Assembly: GCA_022826755.1 (NCBI GenBank)
Contig: JAJDUG010000064.1
Span: 1 to 64,000, forward strand
Length of the DNA stretch: 64,000 nucleotides
Reading direction: 5' to 3'
From: Acidobacteriota bacterium
GTDB lineage: Bacteria > Acidobacteriota > Terriglobia > Versatilivoradales > Versatilivoraceae
Part shown: piece after piece, positions 18,363 through 26,531 of the stretch
How positions within the stretch are numbered: the stretch's first letter is position 1
Layout of the letters: each line of letters starts with the position of its first letter
Notes under the pieces: generated by a model
Database searches by the model: none
What the model saw: the letters and a program-made list of their open reading frames with translations, nothing else
Told to the model about the DNA's origin: nothing
Translations under genes and position numbers: made by a program

Positions 18363-20420
18363 TCAGGTCAGAATGAAATAGCCGACGATCACAAGTATGC
18401 CGCCGATAGTCAGTGCCGCATAGGTCTGGATGACCCCGGTCTGAATTCGACGCAGGGGAAAACTGAGGTAGTAGATGAGGTCGGAGCGCCGAACAGCCAA
18501 ATCTACAAACCAATAGTCGAAGAAACCGGAAACCGAGGCCGCCAGCCGGGTCAACCAGGCCGAGCCGTTCACTGCCCCGTCGACCACCCTGTCGTCGAAT
18601 CCCGCCAACCGGTTGGCCAGGTCCTTGGTCCGATTGACAAAGAGAAGGTCGTAGACTTCGTCCACCCAGTACTTGTTGAGCAAGGTGGTGTAGGTGTGCT
18701 TGAAGCGGGACATCAGTTGTTCCGGAAGCGCCGGGTGGGTCAGGTAGAAGCGTCGTGCAAGCCAGAGCCCGGACAGGGCGATGGCCACTGACAGCGCCAT
18801 GAGTCCCCACTCCAGGCTTTCAGAGGCGTGTGCTCCCTCGACCGCGGCCGGATGAGCCAGGACCGGAGACAGAAAGTGCTCGAAGTACTGAGGCAGGTGG
18901 TGGAGATACTGACCGATCAGGTGGGGAATGCCGACCCAACCCGAAACCACCGCCCCCACTGCCAGCAGCCCCAACGGTACCGTCATGACCGCGGGAGATT
19001 CATGGACGTGGGAATCAACCTCCCGGGACATCCGGGGCTTGCCCATGAAGGTCAGGAATATCATTCGGAACATGTAGAAGGAGGTCATTCCCGCCGCCAA
19101 CACTCCAACCGCCCACAACAGCACGTGCCCCTGTGAACTGGAGAAGGCGCGCCACAGAATTTCGTCCTTGCTGAAAAAGCCCGCCAAGGGTGGGAAGCCT
19201 GCAATGGCCACCGTTCCCACCATCATGGTCCAGAAGGTGACCGGGATGCGTGTCCTGAGTCCGCCCATCCGGCGCATGTCCTGTTCCCCGCTCAAGGCGT
19301 GAATCACGCTTCCCGCCCCCAGAAACAGCAGCGCCTTGAAGAACGCATGTGTCATCAGGTGAAACACACCGGCGCCGAAGGCCCCGACACCGCAGGCCAG
19401 AAACATGTAGCCCAACTGACTGACGGTGGAGTAGGCCAGAACGCGCTTGATATCGTTTTGAACCAGCCCGATCGAGGCCGCGAATATGGCGGTGAACGCT
19501 CCCACCACGGCTACCAGCAGCATGGCGTCCGGAGACAAGACAAAAAGCGGGCTGCAGCGGGCCACCATGTAGACGCCGGCGGTGACCATGGTTGCGGCAT
19601 GGATCAGCGCACTGACGGGAGTGGGACCCTCCATGGCGTCCGGGAGCCAGACGTAGAGCGGAACCTGCGCCGACTTGCCCATGGCGCCCACGAACAGCAG
19701 GATGCAGATCGCGGTGATGGTGGCGTCGCCGCTGGCGAGTATTCCGGCCTGAGCCTGGGTCTCGACCAGTCCGAACACCCGGGTGTAGTCGAGGGTTCCA
19801 AAGGCAGTGAAGATCAGAAACATTCCCAGCATGAAGCCGAAGTCTCCGATCCGATTGACGATAAAGGCCTTCTTGCCGGCATCGGCGGCGCTCTTCCTCT
19901 CGAAGTAGAAGCCGATCAGCAAGTAGGAGCACAGGCCGACTCCCTCCCAGCCCACGAACATGAGCACGAAGTTGTTGGCCAGAACCAGCGTCAACATCGA
20001 AAACATGAAGAGGTTCATGTAGGTGAAGAAGCGGGCGTAGCCTCCTTCGTGAGCCATGTATCCGATGGAATAGATGTGGATGAGGAATCCCACGCCGGTG
20101 ACCACCAGGATCATCACCGCCGACAACGGATCCAGTTGATACCCCCACTGCACCACAAACTGGGCGACGGAGCCCGAGCTGAGCTCTCCGGCGCCGGCGG
20201 AAATCCAGGTGAACAGCTCCTGCTCTACCAGTCGCTGCCCTTCAGGTCTGCCGAGCAGTTGGTAAAAAGCGCCCAGGGAAAGCACAAAGGAGACCCCTAC
20301 CGCCCCGCAGGCCACCGTGCTGATGCACAGTCTCGAGCACCGTCTGCCCAGAAGGCCGTTTATGAGCGCTCCCGCCGCGGGGAACAACGGTATCAGCGCG
20401 AGCATCTCCAGAAAATTCAT
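18363..20420 (-). CDS. nuoL: NADH-quinone oxidoreductase subunit L
   Basis: A 685-residue antiporter-like subunit. The helix-5 Glu lies in FVGWEGVGLCSYLLIGF. VPLYVWLPDAMEGPTPVSALIHAATMV and KRVLAYSTVSQLGYMFLACG follow, as does the long lateral helix toward the C-terminus. It is the distal proton-pumping subunit of complex I. AAGG lies upstream of its ATG. It is transcribed with nuoM and separate from nuoA-K/N, which suggests an operon split. Confidence 0.97.
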   Translation of the reverse strand: MNFLEMLALIPLFPAAGALINGLLGRRCSRLCISTVACGAVGVSFVLSLGAFYQLLGRPEGQRLVEQELFTWISAGAGELSSGSVAQFVVQWGYQLDPLSAVMILVVTGVGFLIHIYSIGYMAHEGGYARFFTYMNLFMFSMLTLVLANNFVLMFVGWEGVGLCSYLLIGFYFERKSAADAGKKAFIVNRIGDFGFMLGMFLIFTAFGTLDYTRVFGLVETQAQAGILASGDATITAICILLFVGAMGKSAQVPLYVWLPDAMEGPTPVSALIHAATMVTAGVYMVARCSPLFVLSPDAMLLVAVVGAFTAIFAASIGLVQNDIKRVLAYSTVSQLGYMFLACGVGAFGAGVFHLMTHAFFKALLFLGAGSVIHALSGEQDMRRMGGLRTRIPVTFWTMMVGTVAIAGFPPLAGFFSKDEILWRAFSSSQGHVLLWAVGVLAAGMTSFYMFRMIFLTFMGKPRMSREVDSHVHESPAVMTVPLGLLAVGAVVSGWVGIPHLIGQYLHHLPQYFEHFLSPVLAHPAAVEGAHASESLEWGLMALSVAIALSGLWLARRFYLTHPALPEQLMSRFKHTYTTLLNKYWVDEVYDLLFVNRTKDLANRLAGFDDRVVDGAVNGSAWLTRLAASVSGFFDYWFVDLAVRRSDLIYYLSFPLRRIQTGVIQTYAALTIGGILVIVGYFILT

Positions 20421-20926
20421 GAAATGACCTTGGTGGTGTTGCAGGAGCCCCGAATCAAAAGGACCTCAGGTGGAACCATGAAGCAGGAAACGGAATGGCC
20501 GTCGGCCGGGTCGAGAAGTGTGAGGCTGGAAATGGCAACCGCCGATTGCGGGCTGCTCGAGACGCTCAAGCAACACGCGCTCGCCGGGCCATGCAGGTAA
20601 GCCGGAGGATTTTTAGCACAAGTCCATTTTTGAAGTCAATGACCTAATGATTCCCGGAAGGGATTGTGTGGGCCAAAAACTCGCACATGCCCCCCATCCT
20701 GACAAAACCAGGCTGCAGGAGCGTCCATTCCGCTATCCGTTCGAGAGGCTGATTCTCACAACTGCCGACTGTCGCGGAAATGAGGCCGGCCAGGACGCTC
20801 CCCTCCCTTCGAGTGCGATGTCTTCACATTCGCATCCGACCCGCCGGGTCCCTTGACGTTCATCACACCCAGGCAATAGACTTGTCAAAGAGATTCCTCG
20901 ACAGACGATTTCCGAAAGGAGGCATC
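20421..20926. other. Intergenic region between nuoL and the dCache gene
   Basis: About 500 bp between divergent genes. No RNA gene, repeat family member or convincing promoter is seen. It must hold start signals for both directions. Confidence 0.4.
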
Positions 20927-22075
20927 ATGAGACGCATCGATTTGCGCACAGCCGTGATCGTGCTGATTCTGGCCAACCTCCCCACCTGGTCCATTATTTT
21001 CTTCACGGTCGACCGGGCAAAGACAGCTATCGATGAGGAAGTAGCGGCCAACTTCAGGGCCATTTCCGGAAACAATGCAGCCACCATGAGCTATGCCGTC
21101 AACAACCTGGTAAGAGAGGTGCAGACCCTGGCCGTAACCTCCCCGGTTCGAGATGCCATAGTGGCGGCCAACGCCTCCTATCCGAGATCCCCCGAGGCGG
21201 TACGCCGAAGAATCACAGCCATCGAACGAACCTGGTTGGAGCCTCAGGGGGAGGCGACGGTGCAACGGATACTCTCCAACCCTGCCTCCCGATTCTTGAG
21301 ACGGTTCGTGACCATCAATCCGGACTTTCGGCGCATCACCGTCACCGATCGATTCGGTGGAACGGTGGCGGCCAACGTCAAGCCCATCGACTTCGAGCAG
21401 GGCGACGAACCCTGGTGGAGCCACAGTTTCAAGGACGGCGTCACCGGCCAGGTGGTCATAGAGGATGTCCGTTACGATCCCCTGACCAAGATCAACGTGC
21501 TTCACATCGTCGTCCCGGTGGCGAACGACACGCCCGAGGAAGTCATTGGCGTCATCGGGGTGGCCGTTGACATCAGCGACCTCTTCCTTCTGGTAACCGG
21601 AACTCGAATCGGAGCCACCGGAAACATGTCCCTGGCTCGAGAAGACGGCACCATCATCGGCGGTGAGGTGGTGGATTTCCCGCCTGTCCAGGCCGGCGAT
21701 TCCACCGGCGCGGAGAGCGAGACTTCCGGCCATCTGGTGGATCCCCAATTAATGGAGATACCGTATTTCGACGATATTCTCAGCGCCCTGCGACAGCCGG
21801 GTCAGCCGGATTTTATTGAAGCCACGGCTCTTGGCGGCGCCAGAAAGATGGTGGGTTTCCGGCAGTTGGGCTTGTCCTCCCAGTACCCCCAGCTCCGTTG
21901 GATCTCCATCGTCGAACAGGACCACAGCGAGACCCATACGGCCATCCATACCATGAACCGTCATCTTCTCATGGCGGCACTGGGGATCCTGGTCATTACC
22001 ATCGGCCTGGCCATTTATCTGGCCACCCATCGACGGATGGAGGTCACCGACATTGCGGAAGCCAAGGAATCCTGA
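20927..22075 (+). CDS. Orphan membrane dCache-domain sensor without output domain
   Basis: A 382-residue protein. Residues 8-27 form a membrane helix (AVIVLILANLPTWSIIFFTV). A large extracytoplasmic region of about 310 residues follows, with dCache features: NNLVREVQTLAVTSPVRDAI, DRFGGTVAAN and PWWSHSFKDG before TGQVVIEDVRYDP. A second helix comes near residues 345-363, then only about 17 cytoplasmic residues. Cache domains bind small molecules such as amino acids or carboxylates. Normally a HAMP domain and a kinase, chemotaxis or cyclase module follow; none is present. The ATG at 20927 follows AAAGGAGG. It converges on the porin gene. Confidence 0.75.
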   Translation: MRRIDLRTAVIVLILANLPTWSIIFFTVDRAKTAIDEEVAANFRAISGNNAATMSYAVNNLVREVQTLAVTSPVRDAIVAANASYPRSPEAVRRRITAIERTWLEPQGEATVQRILSNPASRFLRRFVTINPDFRRITVTDRFGGTVAANVKPIDFEQGDEPWWSHSFKDGVTGQVVIEDVRYDPLTKINVLHIVVPVANDTPEEVIGVIGVAVDISDLFLLVTGTRIGATGNMSLAREDGTIIGGEVVDFPPVQAGDSTGAESETSGHLVDPQLMEIPYFDDILSALRQPGQPDFIEATALGGARKMVGFRQLGLSSQYPQLRWISIVEQDHSETHTAIHTMNRHLLMAALGILVITIGLAIYLATHRRMEVTDIAEAKES

Positions 22076-22246
22076 TCTCCGGGCCTGCTTGACCGGACCC
22101 CGCCAGTTCCTGCCATCGCCGGCATGCCGCGCCATGCACTCGATCGGGAGGATGACTCGTGCGGAACGACCTGATGGCGATCTTCCCGGGCGGGGCCGTG
22201 GCAGCCCCGGTCGACCGTTCGGTCAACCAGGACCGCCAGGCATCCA

Positions 22247-23533
22247 TCACTCCTCGCCGAATCCGAACCGGTACACGAATCCGATCAGGAAGACGTTCTG
22301 GGTCTTGACCAGCTCGTCGGCCCCCTTGGTGAAGAAGGGCTGGTCGGACCAGTCGTAGCGGTATTCGAACTTGGTGCTGAAGTTCGGACGCACGCGATAG
22401 TCGGCCGTCAGAGTGATTTCCTTCAGGTCCTGGACAATCCCGGTCGCAAAGGCATCCTTGTCGGAGAAATACTCAAAGCGGGGCGAGAAGGCCCACTTCT
22501 TGTCGGCAGTGCTGACACGCACCGCGCCCGCAATGCCCTGCCAGGCCGTTCGTTCGAAAAAGGGTTGGGACTCGGCGTCGTATCCGTAGTCATAGTTGAT
22601 CAACAGCTCTACCTGGTCGTTGACGCTGGCGCTGATCACGGTGTCGAAGAGATGCCGCCAGGGGCTGTTGAGGCCGTCCAGTTCCGGCCCCCCCAGATAC
22701 CCTTGGCTGATACTGAAATAGTCGTTCGGCGAAACGGCGATCGACCAGCCGACGCTCTTCCCGGTATTGTTGTCGGTGGAGTTGTTCCAGCCGTTTACAA
22801 GATAGAAACCCACGTCCACCATGTCCGAAGCCGAATAACTGGTGCGGACTCCCGTGTGGTAATAGGGCTGGGCAAAGCCGAAGAGTATCGATTGCTGATA
22901 TTGAAAGTTGTCGATGGTATCCAGCACTTCCGCACCCACAAAGGTTCCGAACTTTCCGACATCGACGGTCAAGCCGTTTCCTACAGGAGCGATGTAGCTC
23001 ACGTAAGCCTGTTGAATGTTCTTGATGATTTCTTGCTGGCCGCCAACGGGTTCAAAGGAGTGGTAGGTATCGGCAGCCGGACCGTAGACCAGGTCGATGC
23101 GGTAGCCCAGGCTGTTGGCCTCTCCGGCAGGCCGGTCGAAAACAACCTTTGCCAGGTCGAACTGAAAGCTGTTGTGCCTGGTATCCAGCCCGCGGAAATC
23201 GACAATGCCGCTCTCCGGATCGTTTGTGTTGTAGCCGTAGTAGGCATCGACGTAGCCACTCACCTTCGTCGCCTTGAAAAAATCCAGTATGGGCGCCGTG
23301 TCACTGGATTCCGCCTCGGGGGCAGCCGTTTCGCCGGGTGCAGTCTCTTCGGCCGCTTCGGCTTCCTTGGTGGTGGGCCCGCTCTTCCCTTCCAGCTCGG
23401 CGATCCGCTCCTCCAGTTTCTTGATTCGCTCCAGCAACTCCTCCTGGCTGCTGTCCTGTGCCAGGGTCACCCCGTTCGACATGCCTGAGGCCAGCAGTCC
23501 AGCCAAAAGCAATGTGGCCCAATTCGTTTTCAT
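22247..23533 (-). CDS. Outer-membrane beta-barrel porin (OmpL/BBP2-like)
   Basis: A 428-residue protein with a signal peptide ending near TLAQ (residue 25). A short coiled coil follows (LLERIKKLEERIAELEGK), then an acidic Ala/Glu linker to about residue 75, then alternating beta strands ending in Phe-rich FLIGFVYRFGFGEE. Segments such as SGYVDAYYGYNTN and NFQYQQSILFGFAQPYYHTGVR match the putative beta-barrel porin-2 family. The ATG at 23533 follows GGAAAGGAGATCA. It lies downstream of the PQQ dehydrogenase and cytochrome genes but has its own promoter and a hairpin-rich leader, so it is likely controlled separately. The solute is unknown. Confidence 0.85.
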   Translation of the reverse strand: MKTNWATLLLAGLLASGMSNGVTLAQDSSQEELLERIKKLEERIAELEGKSGPTTKEAEAAEETAPGETAAPEAESSDTAPILDFFKATKVSGYVDAYYGYNTNDPESGIVDFRGLDTRHNSFQFDLAKVVFDRPAGEANSLGYRIDLVYGPAADTYHSFEPVGGQQEIIKNIQQAYVSYIAPVGNGLTVDVGKFGTFVGAEVLDTIDNFQYQQSILFGFAQPYYHTGVRTSYSASDMVDVGFYLVNGWNNSTDNNTGKSVGWSIAVSPNDYFSISQGYLGGPELDGLNSPWRHLFDTVISASVNDQVELLINYDYGYDAESQPFFERTAWQGIAGAVRVSTADKKWAFSPRFEYFSDKDAFATGIVQDLKEITLTADYRVRPNFSTKFEYRYDWSDQPFFTKGADELVKTQNVFLIGFVYRFGFGEE

Positions 23534-23597
23534 TGATCTCCTTTCCTTTCCGGTTCCCATTAGTCCATATTTGCGGAACCCATAGAGGCCCCTAAAT

Positions 23598-23648
23598 AAA
23601 AAAAGACGTCCATCGGCACGAGTCCCCGCTCGGATCCAATGGACGTCT
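23598..23648 (-). terminator. Intrinsic terminator in the porin leader
   Basis: A 10-bp perfect stem (23604-23613 with 23639-23648), 25-base loop, and a run of seven T on the minus strand (23604-23598). It sits 65 bp before the porin ATG. Confidence 0.8.
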
Positions 23649-23730
23649 CTGTCCAAATCACCACCACCGGGCCACTCCCGTCGGCGGTGAGCGATCTACC
23701 CCCCTCGATACGGCTTTGTATCGAAGAAGT
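23598..23730 (-). ncRNA. Structured leader or small RNA upstream of the porin gene
   Basis: Downstream of the predicted start near 23730 the minus strand can form three successive hairpins: TCGATAC/GTATCGA (23724-23705, 6-base loop); a nested stem from 23690 to 23658 (TCACC with GGTGA, plus an inner GGG/CCC); and a 10-bp stem (AGACGTCCAT/ATGGACGTCT) ending in seven U. Most transcripts would stop before the porin start at 23533. This is the layout of a riboswitch or attenuator, or of a free-standing small RNA. It does not match a riboswitch class I can recall. Confidence 0.5.
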
Positions 23731-23736
23731 GATTTC

Positions 23737-23764
23737 ATTGTAAAGTTACCGCTCCAATGGTCAA
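23737..23764 (-). promoter_or_regulatory. Sigma70 promoter for the porin leader
   Basis: On the minus strand TTGACC (23764-23759) and TACAAT (23742-23737) are separated by 16 bp. Both match consensus at five of six bases. The start would be near 23730, just ahead of the first hairpin. Confidence 0.6.
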
Positions 23765-23853
23765 ATCATTTTTGTTTATGCCAACTATCAAAAGAGATTA
23801 TGGATCGATCGCGCACCGAACCGGCTCGCGAGCGGGTTATCTACCGCGCTCCT

Positions 23854-24414
23854 TCACTGGTTCAGTTCGTGGCAGAAGTGGCAGTCGAGCGAGGCTCCCC
23901 GGGATTTGTGGCAATCCATACAGTGTTCCATGGATGTGGGGACCTCTTGCGCGAGTCTGTCCCGAAGTTCCACCGTACCGTGGCAGGTGGTGCAGGTGGC
24001 TCCGGAGGCAAGATGCTCCTGGTGGCTGAAGAAGACGAAATCGGGGATCTTGTAGACCCGGACCCAGGGAATGGGTTCGCCTCTCTGCTCGTAGCCCTCC
24101 AGCAGGACTCCAACAGCAGAGATTTCGCCCTTGCCGCCACGATGACAGGACAGGCAAAGAGCCACGGGGGGAAAGCCGGCACTGCCGCCTCGACCCTGCA
24201 TGGTATGGCAGGTGTCGCAATCCAACCCCAATCGAGCATGGCTGCGATGGCTGAAGGGAAGCGGTTGAGGGATCGGCTGCCTGTCGTTCCGACTCAGCGA
24301 AGAAACTTCGTGAGCACCGCAGATCCAGGGAATGGCGGCCGGCAGGGCCAGGCAGAGCGCCTGAATCAACATCCTGGAACCCTGCTGTCGTAAACCCTCC
24401 AGGAGTCTGGGCAT
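23854..24414 (-). CDS. Exported pentaheme c-type cytochrome (class III/c7-like)
   Basis: A 186-residue protein with a hydrophobic export segment (about residues 15-34). Five CXXCH heme sites are present: CDTCH 66, CLSCH 87, CTTCH 141, CMDCH 165 and CHFCH 178. The strings PFSHRSHARLGLDC and FFSHQEHLASGATC are the usual axial-His pattern of c3/c7 cytochromes. It most likely takes electrons from the PQQ dehydrogenase encoded 24 bp upstream. An internal Met at 24372 could be the true start, since it gives a more standard signal peptide. Confidence 0.88.
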   Translation of the reverse strand: MPRLLEGLRQQGSRMLIQALCLALPAAIPWICGAHEVSSLSRNDRQPIPQPLPFSHRSHARLGLDCDTCHTMQGRGGSAGFPPVALCLSCHRGGKGEISAVGVLLEGYEQRGEPIPWVRVYKIPDFVFFSHQEHLASGATCTTCHGTVELRDRLAQEVPTSMEHCMDCHKSRGASLDCHFCHELNQ

Positions 24415-24438
24415 GAAGGCAACCGCTCAGTGGATTGT

Positions 24439-26340
24439 TCAGGGCAAGGCGAAAGCTACCAGAGCATCGCCATAGCTGTCGTTGTACTTGTTGCCGCCCC
24501 CGGCGGCGATGACCACCAGTTGTTTCTTCAAACGCCTCGACCAGAAGGTCATGGGTGTGGCGTGACCGCTGAACTCCAGCCGGCCAACCCAGAGCTGCCG
24601 GCCCGTTTCGGAATGGAAAGCCCGAAAGCGGCGGTCATTGGTAGCGGCAATAAACACCAAGCCGCCGGCAGTTGCGATGGAGCCGCCCAGGTTGGGGGAG
24701 CCGGTTCCGGTGATCCCACGCGCCGCCAGTTTCTCTACCAGGCCGAGCGGCACCTGCCAGCGCAAGCTTCCCCGGTTCAGGTCGATGGCCGTCAGGGTTC
24801 CCCAGGGAGGAACCTGACAGGGCAGCCGCCTGGAATCCCAGAAACGTCCCTGGCGAATTCCCCGGGCCATATAGGGCAGCCGACTCCCTGCCCGCCCTTC
24901 CACCATCTTCACCACCTGACCCACGTCCATGGAGTTGACGAACAACCAGTTCAAGGTGGGATCGTAGGATGCCCCGCCCCAATTGGGCCCGCCATTGGTG
25001 CCGGGGAACAGCACCGTGTACTCCAGGCCGGGCGGCTGATACATCTTGCCCAGGGTTGCATTCTCCAGGATGGTCCGGCACTCGGCCTCCGTTTCGGGGT
25101 CCAGGCGATTGATCTCGTCGGGTGTCATGCCCTGGCGAGCTATGGGCGGAGGCTTAAGCGGTACCGGCTGGGTCGGCCAGGCTTCCTCCCCGGGAACCGG
25201 GCTTGCGGGAACGGGCCGCTCTTCAATCGGAAACAGGGGCTTCCCCGTCACCCGATCGAACACGAAGACGTATCCCATCTTGGTGATTTGGGCCACTGCA
25301 GGCACCGTCTTTCCCTGGCGGCGCACGTCAACCAGGTTGGGTTGCGCCGGCAGGTCCCAATCCCAGAGGTCATGATGAGTGATCTGGTAGTGCCACAGAC
25401 GTCGCCCGGTGCGAACGTCGAGGGCGACCAGGCAATCCCCGAACCAGTTCTTCCCCTTGCGCCCGCCTCCGTATCGGTCGGGGGAAGGAGAGCTCACCGG
25501 AAGATAGAGGATGCCTCGTTCGGTATCGCAACTCATGGGAGCCCAGACATTGGTCCCTCCCCGGCCTTTCCAGGACTCTCCTTCCCAGGTGTCGTTACCC
25601 ACCTCACCGGGTCCGGGAACCGTATTGAACCGCCAGACCAATCGACCGGTATCGGCATCGAAGGCGCGGACGTCTCCGTCGGGCCCCTGGGGCAGACCAT
25701 CCGAAACCACCGAGCCCACGATCACCAGGTTCTCAAAGATCAATGGAGGCGAACTCACCCCATAGATACGCTTTGGATAACGGTCGGCCATGCCTGATCG
25801 AAGATCCAGGACACCGCCGCTGCCGAAACTCCCGACCGGCCGGCCGTTTCGGGCATTCACAGCCAACAGCCGGCCGTCCAATGTGCCCCAATAGAGCCGT
25901 TTCTGCTTGCCCCGGCGCCAATAGGCCGGGCCGCGATTGATGAACAGATTGTAGGGTCGATGCTTGTCGAGCTTGGGGTCGAACGCCCAGAGTTCCTTGC
26001 CCGTCGCCGAGTCCAGAGCGACGGCGCGGCCAAAGGGGGTGGTCAGGTAAAGGACGCCGTCGACCTCCAGGGGCGTGCATTCGAATGCAGACCGCACCGG
26101 ATACGTCGATCCATCGCTGACGTCACCGGTATGGTAGGTCCAGAGGACCGTCAGTTGAGCGACGTTGTCCCGATCGATCTGGTCCAGAGGCGAATATCTT
26201 CGCGCGGCCAGGTCCCCGCCGTAGTGAGGCCATTGCTGGGCAAGGAGTTTCCCGGTGTCCCCCGGCAGGCTGAGCAGCAGGACAGACAAGCCCCAAGCTA
26301 GCCGTGGAACGAGCCGCAATAACCTCAAGAGAACCTTCAT
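24439..26340 (-). CDS. PQQ-dependent dehydrogenase, exported (glucose-dehydrogenase-like propeller)
   Basis: A 633-residue protein with a signal peptide (RLAWGLSVLLLSLPGDTG...LLAQQ). The mature N-terminus WPHYGGDLAARRYSPLDQID is typical of quinoprotein glucose/quinate dehydrogenases. Repeated propeller blades end in W-containing motifs (TGKELWAFD, TGRLVWRFN, TGRQLWVGRLEF). HHDLWDWDLPAQPNL is the family signature. It lacks the N-terminal membrane helices of membrane glucose dehydrogenase, so it is periplasmic. It oxidises a sugar, alcohol or polyol with PQQ; the acceptor is probably the adjacent pentaheme cytochrome. No PQQ synthesis genes are in the window. The start at 26340 is set by the signal peptide; the ribosome site is poor. 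Confidence 0.88.
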   Translation of the reverse strand: MKVLLRLLRLVPRLAWGLSVLLLSLPGDTGKLLAQQWPHYGGDLAARRYSPLDQIDRDNVAQLTVLWTYHTGDVSDGSTYPVRSAFECTPLEVDGVLYLTTPFGRAVALDSATGKELWAFDPKLDKHRPYNLFINRGPAYWRRGKQKRLYWGTLDGRLLAVNARNGRPVGSFGSGGVLDLRSGMADRYPKRIYGVSSPPLIFENLVIVGSVVSDGLPQGPDGDVRAFDADTGRLVWRFNTVPGPGEVGNDTWEGESWKGRGGTNVWAPMSCDTERGILYLPVSSPSPDRYGGGRKGKNWFGDCLVALDVRTGRRLWHYQITHHDLWDWDLPAQPNLVDVRRQGKTVPAVAQITKMGYVFVFDRVTGKPLFPIEERPVPASPVPGEEAWPTQPVPLKPPPIARQGMTPDEINRLDPETEAECRTILENATLGKMYQPPGLEYTVLFPGTNGGPNWGGASYDPTLNWLFVNSMDVGQVVKMVEGRAGSRLPYMARGIRQGRFWDSRRLPCQVPPWGTLTAIDLNRGSLRWQVPLGLVEKLAARGITGTGSPNLGGSIATAGGLVFIAATNDRRFRAFHSETGRQLWVGRLEFSGHATPMTFWSRRLKKQLVVIAAGGGNKYNDSYGDALVAFALP

Positions 26341-26531
26341 GGCCAAGGAACCAATAGCTTGAGAATCAACGGAATGGCGGTCGGAATCAGCAAAGAACGA
26401 GATGATTGGGAACCTATGCGGTTTTTCGGACCGGCTGGGAAGAGGAATCCCGCGGAAAGCCCGCCACGTCCGGGGAAGGCACCTCAAGCGGCAGGTAGTT
26501 CCTTTCGGCCTTGCGGATGGCCTGGTAGCGC

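Noticed and set aside
23658-23724. Naming the porin leader as a known riboswitch class
   Set aside because: None of the conserved core strings I can recall for known classes is present, so only a structural claim is made.
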